From Actinoplanes sp. DH11 (GTDB lineage Bacteria; Actinomycetota; Actinomycetes; Mycobacteriales; Micromonosporaceae): DNA of 64,000 bases. Below, in pieces: positions 47,480 through 56,315 of this stretch. Each line of letters begins with the position of its first letter. Position 1 is the first letter of the stretch. Where the stretch lies: the NCBI RefSeq assembly GCF_020873875.1, contig NZ_JAHWGU010000008.1, positions 62,001 to 126,000 of the forward strand, given 5' to 3'. The notes under the pieces were generated by a model. It was not told the DNA's origin and did no database searches. It saw only the letters and a program-made list of their open reading frames with translations. The position numbers and the translations under genes are program-made.

Positions 47480-48522
47480 CTGCCGATCTGGTTTCCCCAC
47501 AGCGCGGCGTCGTCGACGTTGCCGGCCGTGACGAGCGGGGCGGGGAGCTGGTCCTCCAGGACGCCGTTGCCGAGGTCGACGATGGTGCTGTCGTGGTCGG
47601 TGGGTCCGGGCTTGAATGTCGTCCCGTCGATCGCGGCCTTGGCGTAGAAGGTCGCGTACTTGGCGTACAGGTCGGCGGGCTGCGACACGGTGGCGTCGAT
47701 CTCGCCCTTGCGGATCGCCTCGAGTTCCTGCGGGATACCGTCGTTGGAGACGATGGTGATGTGCTGGGGGTCCGACGGGGGCACGAGCACACCCTTGGCG
47801 CGCAGCAGTTGCAGTGTCGGCGCCAGGAAGACGCCGCCGGCCTGCATGTAGATGCCGTTGATGTCGGGGTGCTGGGCCAACCGGGTCTGCAGGGCCGCGG
47901 ACGCCTTGGCGCCCTCCCACTCGGTGGGCTCGGCGAAGACGGTGATGCCCGGGAACTTCGTGCTCATGCACTGGGCGAAGGCCTCGGAGCGGTCGCGGCC
48001 GTTGACCGAGGACAGCGATCCCTGGAACTCGACGACCTTGCCCTTGCCGCCGAGCTTCTCGCCGAGGAACTCGCAAGCCTGTTCTCCGTACGCGCGGTTG
48101 TCGGCGCGCACGACCATGAACACTCTGCCCTTGTCGGGGCGCGTGTCGACGGTGACGACCGGGATTTTCTTCTGTTCCAGCATGGCCAGCGTGGAGGCGA
48201 TGGCGCCGGTGTCCTGCGGCGCCATGACGACAGCCTGGGCGCCCTGGCTGACCAGCGCCTGGCTGTTGGCGACCAGCTTGGCGACGTCGTTCTGCGAGTT
48301 GGTCGGTGCCATCAGCTCGGCGCCGGCCTCCTCGGCGTAGGCGGGCACGTACTTGGCATAAGAGTTCCAGAAATCGGAGTCGGCGCGGGGCAGGTCCAGG
48401 CCGATCCGCGGGCGGCCGTCGCCGCCGGAGGCGGTGGTCTCGGATCCGCCACCGCAGGCCGTGGCGGTCAGGACGGCAACCGCGGCCAAGGCGGCGCCGG
48501 TGGAACGCAAAAGCCGTGTCAT
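47476..48522 (-). CDS. Ribose-type sugar-binding lipoprotein, probable L-fucose binder
   Basis: A 348-residue exported lipoprotein; the lipobox TATAC puts the acylated cysteine at 23. The periplasmic-binding type-1 fold (RbsB-like) is visible in DFWNSYAKYVPAYAEEAGAE, SQGAQAVVMAPQDTGAI and HITIVSNDGIPQELEAIRKG. The ATG at 48522 has GAGGG five bases upstream. First gene of the importer/fuconolactonase operon; a fucose-type palindrome sits about 40 bases upstream. Confidence 0.92.
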   Translation of the reverse strand: MTRLLRSTGAALAAVAVLTATACGGGSETTASGGDGRPRIGLDLPRADSDFWNSYAKYVPAYAEEAGAELMAPTNSQNDVAKLVANSQALVSQGAQAVVMAPQDTGAIASTLAMLEQKKIPVVTVDTRPDKGRVFMVVRADNRAYGEQACEFLGEKLGGKGKVVEFQGSLSSVNGRDRSEAFAQCMSTKFPGITVFAEPTEWEGAKASAALQTRLAQHPDINGIYMQAGGVFLAPTLQLLRAKGVLVPPSDPQHITIVSNDGIPQELEAIRKGEIDATVSQPADLYAKYATFYAKAAIDGTTFKPGPTDHDSTIVDLGNGVLEDQLPAPLVTAGNVDDAALWGNQIGR

Positions 48523-48562
48523 GAATCCCTCATTCCCAGGTCGGGCGTGGCGAGGCCCGTAC

Positions 48563-48599
48563 ACATCGGATGTTTAACAGCGATGCATCATCCCGGCAA
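48563..48599 (-). promoter_or_regulatory. Promoter and ACATCGGATGT operator of the fucose importer operon
   Basis: On the minus strand TTGCCG (48599-48594) and TAAACA (48576-48571) are 17 bases apart. The palindrome ACATCGGATGT at 48563-48573 overlaps the -10 element, so binding would block initiation. The same sequence occurs at 29687-29697. Confidence 0.55.
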
Positions 48600-48671
48600 G
48601 AGCAGCGACTCGACTTTTGATCTCGTTGGTCCTCGTTACACCGCGAGGAGCTGCCGTAATACTCCGAGGCA

Positions 48672-48700
48672 TTGACAATAAAAAACATCCCATGTTAACT
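48672..48700 (+). promoter_or_regulatory. Promoter of the secreted GH29 gene with embedded ACATCCCATGT operator
   Basis: TTGACA at 48672-48677 and TTAACT at 48695-48700 have 17-base spacing. The palindrome ACATCCCATGT (48685-48695) fills the spacer, a classical repressor position. Together with the site at 48563 this makes the 224-base divergent gap a fucose control region. Confidence 0.6.
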
Positions 48701-48746
48701 CCGGATGCATAGAAGGGTCCCTATGCATCCCCGGGAAGGAATATCC

Positions 48747-51500
48747 GTGAGATCACTGGCACGCGCCGCCGTGCTGTCCCTGATCGCCGCCTCGCTGAGC
48801 GTCACCGCTCCCTCCGCACCGGCCGACGCCGAACCCGCCGCGTTCAACGGCGCCATCACCGGGCTGGGTAGCGGTCGCTGCGTCGACGTCCCCGGCGCCT
48901 CCACCACTGACGGCATCGGCCTGGTCCTGTGGGACTGCTCCGGCCAGGTCAATCAGGTCTGGACCCGGCTGGCCGACACCACGATCCGCAACCGCGGCAA
49001 GTGCCTGACCGCCACCGGCGGCGCCGCCACCATCGCCACCTGCGGCACCGCCACCAACCAGCGCTGGACCTACGACACCACCGCACGCACCCTGCGCAAC
49101 CAGGGCACCGGCACCTGCCTCGACGCCACCGGCGGCGGCACCGCCAACAACACCCACCTCATCCTGTGGTCGTGCGGCACCGCCGGAAACCAGCAGTGGC
49201 GCATCGGTGCGGCCGAATACCAGCCGCTGCTCAACGTCGGGTTCGGCGGCTCATTCACCACCACCAGCGGCTACACCCCGGCCCCCGGCGAGCTGGTCGA
49301 CGGCCGGCTGACCCGGCTGGCCGGCAGCGAGACGGCCGAGGGCTCCGCGGTCACCCTCACCGGCGGCACCACCGGGATCGGCTTCGCCCCGCGCATCGCG
49401 CTGACCAGTGCCAAGCATGTGAACCGGAGCGTCCTGGCCGAGGCGGTCGTGCGCCGGCAGGCCGGAGCCACGATGGCCTTCGACACGCTGCTCAGCCTCG
49501 CCGGCGGCGCCTACTACCGGTACGCCAGCGGCTCACAGACCACCACCCAGTTCGGCATGTACGGCCCGGACGCCCCCTACTACGACACCCGGCAGAGCGA
49601 GCCGAACCTGTCGGACACCCAGAACACTCACGTGGCGCTGGCCTACGAGTACCTCAGCGACACCTCGGCACGCCTCGAGGCGTACGTGAACGGCTGCCGC
49701 GTCGGCACCACTGTCACCACCCCGGTGGCCGCGGCCAACGCCGCCCAAGGCCTGCTGACGTTCGGCAACGACGCGGGCACGACAAACCGTGGCTGGCACG
49801 GCACCCTGGACGCGGTCGCCCTGGCGACGATGCGCAGCGCGGCCGGGCCCGCCGACTTCCAGCTCGACGCGCCGGCGTGCGGTGGCACCACCACCCCACC
49901 CCCGGCCGGCTGCGGGGACAACCCCGGCACCAGTGGCCCGGTGATCCCGGCCAACGTGATCCTCGTCGACCCCTGCGACACCGTCGACCGGATCCGGCAG
50001 AAGGCCGGCCAAGTCGTGCCGAACCCGGGGCAGCTCGACTGGCAGCGGCAGGAGCTGACCGCGTTCCTGCACTACGGCATGAACACGTTCACCGGCGTCG
50101 AATGGGGCAGCGGCGACGAGGACCCGGCCCGGTTCGACCCGGCGACCGTCAACCCGGCGCAGTGGATGGCGGTGCTCAAGCGCAACGGCTTCAAACAGGT
50201 CATCCTCACCGTCAAGCACCACGACGGGTTCCTGCTGTACCCGTCGCGGTACAGCACCCACTCGGTGCGGTCCAGCCCGTGGTGGGGCCGGACCGCACAG
50301 AGCGACATCGTGCGGGCCACCGTCGACGCCGCGCGCGCCGCCGGGCTGGGTGTGGGCTTCTACCTCTCCCCCGCCGACGGCGCGGAGATCCCGGGCCGAC
50401 GCGGCGGCGACCGGTTCGGCAACGGCAGCGCCCGGCGCGCGGTGACCATCCCGACGCTTGTCACCGGTGACACCCGCACCCCGGCGCGCAGCTACACCTA
50501 CCAGGCCGACGACTACAACGCCTATTTCCTCAACCAGCTCTACGAGCTGCTCACCGAGTACGGCCCGATGACCGAGGTCTGGTTCGACGGCGCGAACCCG
50601 TACACCGCGTACCCGCAGAACTACCAGACCGGCGACTGGTACCGGCTGATCAAGGCGCTGCAGCCGGCCGCCAACATCGCGATCAACGGCCCGGACGTGC
50701 GCTGGATCGGCTCGGAGTCGGGCGCCTTCCGCGCCGACGAGTGGAGCGCGCTGCCGTTCACCGGCATCGACCCGGCCGCCCTCAACCGCGATGACGACCT
50801 GCTCAGCGGGGCCCAGTCAAGTGACCTGGGCTCGGCCGCGCTGATCGGGCGCAACCTAGGCAGGATCACCTACCTGTCCTGGTACCCGGCCGAGGCCGAC
50901 GTGTCGATCCGGCCCGGCTGGTTCTGGAAGTCCGCGCAGAACGGCTCGGTGAAGCAGTCCGACGCCCTGGTCCGGCTCTACGAGAACGCGGTCGGGCGCA
51001 ACGCCAACCTGCTGCTCAACGTGCCACCCAACCAGGCCGGCGTGCTCGACACCCCGGACGTCGCCGCGCTCGACGCGTTCGGCGCCACCGTCCGCGGCCG
51101 TTACGGCACCGAGCTGTTCGCCCGCACCGGCGCCACCGGCACCGCCGCCGCGCTGACCGACGCGGCGCTGGGCACGTTCTGGTCACCGGCGGGCGGCGCC
51201 GCCGCCGGTGCGGTCGAGCTGACCGCCTGCCGGGCCCGCACCTTCGACCGGGTGCTGGTGCAGGAGTCGATCGGCAACGGTCAGCGCATCGAGGCCTTCG
51301 CCGTTGACGCCTGGGTGGGCGGCGCCTGGCGGCAGGTCGCCAGCGCCGGCTCGGTGGGCCACAAGCGGATCCTGCCGCTGTCCGCAGCGGTCACCAGCGA
51401 CCGGCTACGGCTGCGGGTCACCGCCGCCCGCGGCATCCCGCAGGTGGCCACGCTCACCGCGTACGCCACGGACACCGCCGCCAACCCGGCGTCCTGCTGA
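48747..51500 (+). CDS. Secreted GH29 alpha-L-fucosidase with ricin-type and LamG-like modules
   Basis: A 917-residue exported enzyme. Order: signal peptide (1-28, ending SAPADA), ricin-type beta-trefoil (about 31-155, with QVWTRL, QRWTYD and QQWRIG repeats), a concanavalin/LamG-like domain (about 160-385), then the GH29 barrel (about 400-760) and a C-terminal beta domain with discoidin-like features. Barrel motifs are FLHYGMNTFTGVEWG, LTVKHHDGFLLYPS and the nucleophile D614 in EVWFDGANPY. I chose the GTG at 48747, with GGAAGGA six bases upstream, over ATGs at 48705 and 48723. It would release fucose outside the cell for the adjacent fucose importer. Confidence 0.92.
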   Translation: MRSLARAAVLSLIAASLSVTAPSAPADAEPAAFNGAITGLGSGRCVDVPGASTTDGIGLVLWDCSGQVNQVWTRLADTTIRNRGKCLTATGGAATIATCGTATNQRWTYDTTARTLRNQGTGTCLDATGGGTANNTHLILWSCGTAGNQQWRIGAAEYQPLLNVGFGGSFTTTSGYTPAPGELVDGRLTRLAGSETAEGSAVTLTGGTTGIGFAPRIALTSAKHVNRSVLAEAVVRRQAGATMAFDTLLSLAGGAYYRYASGSQTTTQFGMYGPDAPYYDTRQSEPNLSDTQNTHVALAYEYLSDTSARLEAYVNGCRVGTTVTTPVAAANAAQGLLTFGNDAGTTNRGWHGTLDAVALATMRSAAGPADFQLDAPACGGTTTPPPAGCGDNPGTSGPVIPANVILVDPCDTVDRIRQKAGQVVPNPGQLDWQRQELTAFLHYGMNTFTGVEWGSGDEDPARFDPATVNPAQWMAVLKRNGFKQVILTVKHHDGFLLYPSRYSTHSVRSSPWWGRTAQSDIVRATVDAARAAGLGVGFYLSPADGAEIPGRRGGDRFGNGSARRAVTIPTLVTGDTRTPARSYTYQADDYNAYFLNQLYELLTEYGPMTEVWFDGANPYTAYPQNYQTGDWYRLIKALQPAANIAINGPDVRWIGSESGAFRADEWSALPFTGIDPAALNRDDDLLSGAQSSDLGSAALIGRNLGRITYLSWYPAEADVSIRPGWFWKSAQNGSVKQSDALVRLYENAVGRNANLLLNVPPNQAGVLDTPDVAALDAFGATVRGRYGTELFARTGATGTAAALTDAALGTFWSPAGGAAAGAVELTACRARTFDRVLVQESIGNGQRIEAFAVDAWVGGAWRQVASAGSVGHKRILPLSAAVTSDRLRLRVTAARGIPQVATLTAYATDTAANPASC

Positions 51501-51650
51501 CCCGTCCGCACCAGAACTCCGGCCTGATCTTCCCCGGTGTCGCGCCAGGGTCCGCTGTGCGGTCGCGGCCCCCGGCCGCACCTTCGCCCTCCACCCGTCC
51601 GGCCCGCCTTACCAGCCATACCTCCCGGCAGCATCCTCCCCTAATACCGG

Positions 51651-51696
51651 CCGGTGGCCTTGCCGGGCGCGAACCGCCCCCCGGCAAGGCCACCGG
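51651..51696. terminator. Bidirectional terminator between GH29 and GH35 genes
   Basis: A perfect 17-bp stem (CCGGTGGCCTTGCCGGG and its complement) with a 12-base loop lies between two convergent stop codons. The rest of the 228-base gap shows no gene. Confidence 0.85.
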
Positions 51697-51728
51697 CGTC
51701 ACCGCGCCGGGTGCACCGGCGCGGCGGT

Positions 51729-54059
51729 TCAGGCGCGGCTGAGCCGCCACTGCTGGCCGAGGTCGCCGGTGTCGCTTTGCTGGACCACCGGCGCACCGTC
51801 GCGGGTGACGTCGCCGGCCACGCCGAGCACCCTGCCGGTGGAGACGTTGACCAGCTTCACGTACTCGCCGGTGACCGTGACCACCCGCCACTGCTGGTTC
51901 GTCCCGCCGTTGCCCGCCCACTGGATGATCCGGGCGCCGTCGGTGCTCACGTTGCCCTCGACGTCGGCCAGCAGCGCCGAGTTGACGTTGGTGATCGTGG
52001 TGACGCCGCCGGCCGCGCCGGCCATCAGCCATTTCTGGTTGGTGCCGCCGTTGCCGGCCCATTGCACGAGTTGCACGCCGGGTTCGCGGGACAGTGCGGG
52101 CACGTCGAGGGCCTTGCCGCTGCGCCGGTTCGTCAGGGTGTAGGTGAGCGCGCCGGCCTGCCCGCTCAGCGAGTCCTCGAAGGTGATCGGCTGGGCCTGG
52201 GTCTGGTGCAGGTCGAACACGACGATCTCGTTGGCGCCGGTGCGCAGCCACGGCGCCGGGCAGTAGAGCCGGTGCTGGGGGCCGATCTTCCAGTAGCGGC
52301 CCAGGTTACGGCCGTTGACCCAGACCACGCCCTTGGTCCAGCGTGACATGTCGAGGTAGGTGTCGCCGGTCTCGGTGAGGGTGACGGTGGCTTTGAAGAA
52401 GATGCCGGGACGCGACGGGTTGCTCAGCACCGGGCGCAGGCCGGCGACGTACGCCTCGTCGACCGGCAGCGAGAACGTCTGCCAGCCGGTCAGTGCCGTG
52501 CCGCCCAGCGACACCGAGGTGGTGATGCCTTTGCGGTCGACCACGTACCGGCCGAAGTTGTTGCGACCCATCCCCTCGACCAGGATGTCGAGGGTGGGAT
52601 TGGCGGTGGCGGAGGCCTGCAGGGGCAGCGCTGCGGTGCCGGACACGATGCCCAGCGGCCCGGTGTAGGCGGACGTCACGGCCTGCCGGGAGATGCCGCC
52701 CTGGTAGACGCCGTCGAGGAACACGGTGGCGTAGTCACGGACGGCGTTGACGGTGAGGTTGGCACGGGCGTAACCGGGCAGGGTGCGCCGGTAGAGGATG
52801 AAGCCGAAACTCTGCCCGTACATCTCCATGGGTTGGGGGTTGACCGTCTGCGCGGCCGGCAGCGCGGCGGGCAGGTTGTCCCAGATCGACGCGAACGGTG
52901 TGGGGGTGACCGCCTGGCTGCCGGTGCGCACGATGGTCGCGACGGGGGCGGGCACGGCCGGTGGGGTGGTGCCGAGCGCGGTGGAGATGATCTGGCGGTA
53001 CGCCTGGTACATGCGTCCCGGCCGGCCCTGTTCGGTGATCGGCGCGCCATAGTCGTAGCTGGTGATGTCGGCCTGGTAGCCGCTGCCGTCGTCATTGGCG
53101 TTGGCTCCGGCGAAGTAACCGAAATTGGTGCCGCCGTGCAGCATGTAGAAGTTGAACGACAGCCCGCCGGCCATCAGCCCGCGCAGTTCGGCGGAGATGT
53201 CGGTGGCCGATCCGGCGAAGGTGGTGTCGCCCCAGTGCGTCAGCCACCCCGGGTACAGCTCACCGGAAAAGGCCGGCACCGCCGGGAACGACTGCCGTGA
53301 TGCCGCGATGGCGGCCGCGTCGCCTCGGCTGAGCCCGATCGCCCCGCCGGTGACGACCGAGCGGTTGGCCTGCACCTGGGCGAGGGGGTCCTGGGTGTAG
53401 AACGGCCCGTTGATGCCGGCGCGCAGCCACAGCTGCCGCAGTTCCTCGAGGTAGACGCTGTCGTTGCCGAAAAAGCCGTACTCGTTCTCCACCTGAACCA
53501 TCAGGATCGGCCCGCCGTTGTAGACCATCAGCGACCGGACCTGCGCGGCCAGGGCGTTGGTGTAGCGGGTGGCCGCGGCCATGTAGTGCGGGTCGGCCGC
53601 GGCTCGGACCCGCAGCTTCACGCCCGGGTGGCGCAACAGGTACGCCGGGATGCCACCGGCATCCCATTCGGCGCACACGTACGGGCCGGGCCGTAGCAGC
53701 ACGTACATGCCCTCTTCCTGGCACAGCCGGATGAAGCCGGCAATGTTGCGGCGGTCGGTGGTGAAGTCGAAGACGCCCTCGCGTGGCTCGACGTCGTTCC
53801 ACATCACGTAGATGCCGATGGTGTTCAGGCCCATGGCCTTGGCCATCTGGATCCGGTGCCGCCAGTGCTGCACGGGGATGCGGGAGGGGTGCATCTCGCC
53901 GCTGCGGATCTGGAACGGCCGGCCGTCGAGGAGGAAGGCGCTGCCGTCCGCGGCGAAGGAGAAGTTCTGCGGCGCGGCGGCGTGGGCGGGTCCGCCCGAG
54001 GCCATCATCGCGGCGAACGGGCTGAGCGCGCTGACAGTGAGCAGGGTGCGTCGATGCAT
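51729..54059 (-). CDS. Secreted GH35 beta-galactosidase with C-terminal ricin-type module
   Basis: A 776-residue exported enzyme with a signal peptide (1-28, ending GGPAHAA). The GH35 barrel covers about 30-350, with acid/base E193 in VQVENEYG and nucleophile E267 in AFSGELYPGWLTHWG; GPYVCAEWDAGGIP is the conserved pocket. Beta-sandwich domains follow, then a ricin-type trefoil at about 640-776 with NQKWLM, NQQWRV and QQWRLS repeats. The ATG at 54059 has GGGAG six bases upstream. It is the extracellular counterpart of the cytoplasmic GH35 at 23 kb and shares the upstream 11-mer CAATATTGCAT with the GH20/GH31 intergenic region. Confidence 0.93.
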   Translation of the reverse strand: MHRRTLLTVSALSPFAAMMASGGPAHAAAPQNFSFAADGSAFLLDGRPFQIRSGEMHPSRIPVQHWRHRIQMAKAMGLNTIGIYVMWNDVEPREGVFDFTTDRRNIAGFIRLCQEEGMYVLLRPGPYVCAEWDAGGIPAYLLRHPGVKLRVRAAADPHYMAAATRYTNALAAQVRSLMVYNGGPILMVQVENEYGFFGNDSVYLEELRQLWLRAGINGPFYTQDPLAQVQANRSVVTGGAIGLSRGDAAAIAASRQSFPAVPAFSGELYPGWLTHWGDTTFAGSATDISAELRGLMAGGLSFNFYMLHGGTNFGYFAGANANDDGSGYQADITSYDYGAPITEQGRPGRMYQAYRQIISTALGTTPPAVPAPVATIVRTGSQAVTPTPFASIWDNLPAALPAAQTVNPQPMEMYGQSFGFILYRRTLPGYARANLTVNAVRDYATVFLDGVYQGGISRQAVTSAYTGPLGIVSGTAALPLQASATANPTLDILVEGMGRNNFGRYVVDRKGITTSVSLGGTALTGWQTFSLPVDEAYVAGLRPVLSNPSRPGIFFKATVTLTETGDTYLDMSRWTKGVVWVNGRNLGRYWKIGPQHRLYCPAPWLRTGANEIVVFDLHQTQAQPITFEDSLSGQAGALTYTLTNRRSGKALDVPALSREPGVQLVQWAGNGGTNQKWLMAGAAGGVTTITNVNSALLADVEGNVSTDGARIIQWAGNGGTNQQWRVVTVTGEYVKLVNVSTGRVLGVAGDVTRDGAPVVQQSDTGDLGQQWRLSRA

Positions 54060-54142
54060 GGGCTCTCCCAGGAGGTTCACATCGCTCGATGCGTTGCCAC
54101 CGATGCTGCCAGGCTCTGATCAAAGTTGTAAATATGGCCACT

Positions 54143-54153
54143 CAATATTGCAT
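54143..54153. promoter_or_regulatory. CAATATTGCAT element upstream of the GH35 gene
   Basis: An 11-base match to 10261-10271, in an AT-rich stretch about 85-95 bases upstream of the GH35 start. Such AT-rich words are rare in this genome, so a common binding protein or promoter element is possible. Confidence 0.4.
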
Positions 54154-54159
54154 ATATTT

Positions 54160-54480
54160 TCAGGTAATGAGGACGTATCCGGCCACAGCTACCCCACCGG
54201 CCAGCACGAGGACACTGCCGACGGCGAGCAGACCGGCGCCGCCCGGGCACCCGAGAACCTCGGGCACCCGGACGGCGCGGTACCGCCGGCGGGCCAGGAC
54301 GGCGACCACGCCGGCGATCGGGGCGCAGGCCAGCACGCACGCGGCGGCGATCCGGTGCTGCGCCAGCAGTTCGCGCCCCACAACCAGCAGCGTCGCGGCC
54401 GCGGCCAGGGCGGTCCGCGACCACGCGAGCAGCGTGCGCTCGGCCTGCGCGCCGGGGTCGCCCGGTTCGAGCGGCGTCAT
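54160..54480 (-). CDS. DUF202 small membrane protein
   Basis: A 106-residue protein with three predicted membrane helices. The N-terminal pattern AERTLLAWSRTALAA is the DUF202/YidH signature. Function is unknown in the family. It follows a second DUF202 gene by 57 bases in the same direction, and pairs of this kind are common in actinomycetes. Confidence 0.85.
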   Translation of the reverse strand: MTPLEPGDPGAQAERTLLAWSRTALAAAATLLVVGRELLAQHRIAAACVLACAPIAGVVAVLARRRYRAVRVPEVLGCPGGAGLLAVGSVLVLAGGVAVAGYVLIT

Positions 54481-54509
54481 CGAAGCACCACCGCCACCCC
54501 AGGCGTCAG

Positions 54510-54559
54510 CACAGCAACACCGCCGCCCCGGGTGTCCTCACAGCAACACCGCCGCCCCG
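54510..54559. repeat. Direct repeat of 21 bp, 29-bp period
   Basis: CACAGCAACACCGCCGCCCCG occurs at 54510-54530 and again at 54539-54559. The second copy contains the last codons and stop of the YidH-like gene, so the first looks like a local duplication into the gap between the two DUF202 genes. Confidence 0.7.
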
Positions 54560-54912
54560 AGGGCCGTACCGGCCACGATCACCACCACCGCCGAGAGCGC
54601 CACGACCGGCGTCGACGGCAGCGGGGACCGCAGCCGCAGGGCCCGTTCGTTGCGGCCCCACCGCGGGAAGGCCTCGACGGCCACCACGACGGCCAGCACC
54701 GCCAGTACCCCGGCGCCCCAGCGCGCCTGCTCGGCACCGAAAGCCTTGACCGCCACGGCCGCGACCATGAGTCCGAGCGCCGTTCGCAGCCAGGCGAGGA
54801 AGGTGCGCTCGTTGGCGAGGGTGAACCGGGGATCCGGTTCGGTGCCCACCTGGTAGACCCGGCGCGGCCAGCGGCGGTCCTCACCGCCCGGCGGGGGTCC
54901 AGGCGACGTCAC
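54538..54912 (-). CDS. YidH-like DUF202 membrane protein
   Basis: A 124-residue protein with the DUF202 signature RFTLANERTFLAWLRTALGL and three membrane helices. I place the start at a GTG (54912) with AGGAGGAG five bases upstream. It lies inside the 3' end of the sulfatase gene, overlapping by 32 bases in another frame, so it is probably coupled to it. Function unknown. Confidence 0.82.
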   Translation of the reverse strand: MTSPGPPPGGEDRRWPRRVYQVGTEPDPRFTLANERTFLAWLRTALGLMVAAVAVKAFGAEQARWGAGVLAVLAVVVAVEAFPRWGRNERALRLRSPLPSTPVVALSAVVVIVAGTALGAAVLL

Positions 54913-56284
54913 CGCACTCCTCCTGCACCCGGGCGAGCTCCCGGGTGAGCTGCTCGCGGACGGAGGCGTACGCCGGATCGTCGTAGACGCTGCGCATCTC
55001 CCACGGATCCGCCCGCAGGTCGAACAGCTCCCATTCCGGCTCCTGCGGCGTGGCCGACGTGCCGGGCAGACCGAGCCCGTCGGCGTAGTAGAAGACGAGC
55101 TTGTGGTCGTGCGTGCGTACCCCGTAGTGCGCCCACACGTGGTGCTCGTCGTCGTCGTGTTCCCAGTAGCGGTAGTACACCGACCGGCGCCAGTCCGTGA
55201 TCTGCTCACCGCGCAGCAGTTCCCGCAGCGAGCGGCCCTGCATCCGCGGGTCGGCCGGCACCCCGGCGTAGTCCAGGAAGGTCTGGGCGAAGTCGACGTT
55301 CATGGCCAGCGCGTTGCTGGTCAGCCCGGCCGGGATCTCCGCCGGGTAGCGGATGAGGAACGGCATGCGCAGCGATTCCTCGTACATGAAACGCTTGTCG
55401 TACCAGCCGTGGTCGCCGAGGAAGAAGCCCTGGTCCGAGGTGTAGACGACGATCGTGTCGTCGGTCAGGCCGTGCTCGTCGAGGTAGTCCAGCAGCCGGC
55501 CGACGTTGTCGTCGACGCTCGCCACGCAGCGCAGGTAGTCCTTGATGTAGCGCTGGTACTTCCACAGCGCCGCCTCGTCCGGGTCCAGGCCCGGCGGCAG
55601 CATCTCCTTGATGTCGTCGGCGGTCAGGTCCCGGTCGATACGCATCCGGGCAGCGCGGGCGGCCGCGGCGTGCCCGGTGTGGTCGTCGTCGAAGGTGGCC
55701 GGGACGAACACGTCGTCGACGTACATGTCCCGGTGCTTGTCGTCGGGCTCCCAGTTGCGGTGCGGGGCCTTGTGGTGCACCAGCAGGCAGAACGGACGCT
55801 CCTGGTCACGGCGGTCCAGCCAGTCCACGGCCAGGTCGGTGATGATGTTCGTGCAGTAGCCCTCCCGGACCCGCTCGACACCGTCCATGCCGATGAAGAC
55901 CGGGTCGCGGTAGCGGCCCTGGCCGGGCACGACTTCCCAGTAGTCGAAGCCGCGCGGATCGTGCTCGGGACCGTGTCCCAGGTGCCACTTGCCGACCAGG
56001 GCGGTCTGGTAACCGGCCCGGCGCAGCAGCTCGGGGAAGACAAGCTGCCGGTTGTCGAACTCGGTCGAGAGCGTCTGCACGCCGTTGACGTGGTTGTAGG
56101 TGCCGGTGAGGATCGTCGCCCGGCTGGGCGCGCACAGCGAGTTGGTGCAGAAGCAGTTGTCCAGCAGCGCGCCACCGTCCGCGATGCGGTCGATGTGCGG
56201 TGTCTCGTTGATCTTGCTGCCGTAGGCGCCGACCGCGTGGGCGGCGTGGTCGTCGGCCATGATGAAGACGATGTTGGGCCGCAC
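54881..56284 (-). CDS. Cytoplasmic sulfatase (formylglycine type), possible GlcNAc-6-sulfatase group
   Basis: A 467-residue alkaline-phosphatase-fold sulfatase starting directly at NIVFIMADDHA, without signal peptide. The cysteine to be converted to formylglycine is C51 in SLCAPSRATILTG; metal ligands sit in MADDH and in YTSDQGFFLGDHGWYDKR. The LDNCFCTNSLCAPSR context resembles the group containing mucin-type N-acetylglucosamine-6-sulfatases, a recollection and not a search. The CxPxR type needs a formylglycine-generating enzyme, not encoded here. The GTG at 56284 has AAAGG upstream. It is the fourth gene after a SsuABC-type importer, suggesting that a sulfated compound is imported and desulfated inside. 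Confidence 0.9.
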   Translation of the reverse strand: MRPNIVFIMADDHAAHAVGAYGSKINETPHIDRIADGGALLDNCFCTNSLCAPSRATILTGTYNHVNGVQTLSTEFDNRQLVFPELLRRAGYQTALVGKWHLGHGPEHDPRGFDYWEVVPGQGRYRDPVFIGMDGVERVREGYCTNIITDLAVDWLDRRDQERPFCLLVHHKAPHRNWEPDDKHRDMYVDDVFVPATFDDDHTGHAAAARAARMRIDRDLTADDIKEMLPPGLDPDEAALWKYQRYIKDYLRCVASVDDNVGRLLDYLDEHGLTDDTIVVYTSDQGFFLGDHGWYDKRFMYEESLRMPFLIRYPAEIPAGLTSNALAMNVDFAQTFLDYAGVPADPRMQGRSLRELLRGEQITDWRRSVYYRYWEHDDDEHHVWAHYGVRTHDHKLVFYYADGLGLPGTSATPQEPEWELFDLRADPWEMRSVYDDPAYASVREQLTRELARVQEECGDVAWTPAGR

Positions 56285-56315
56285 GGCCTTCCTTTCTTGC
56301 CGGAGCTGCGGAACG

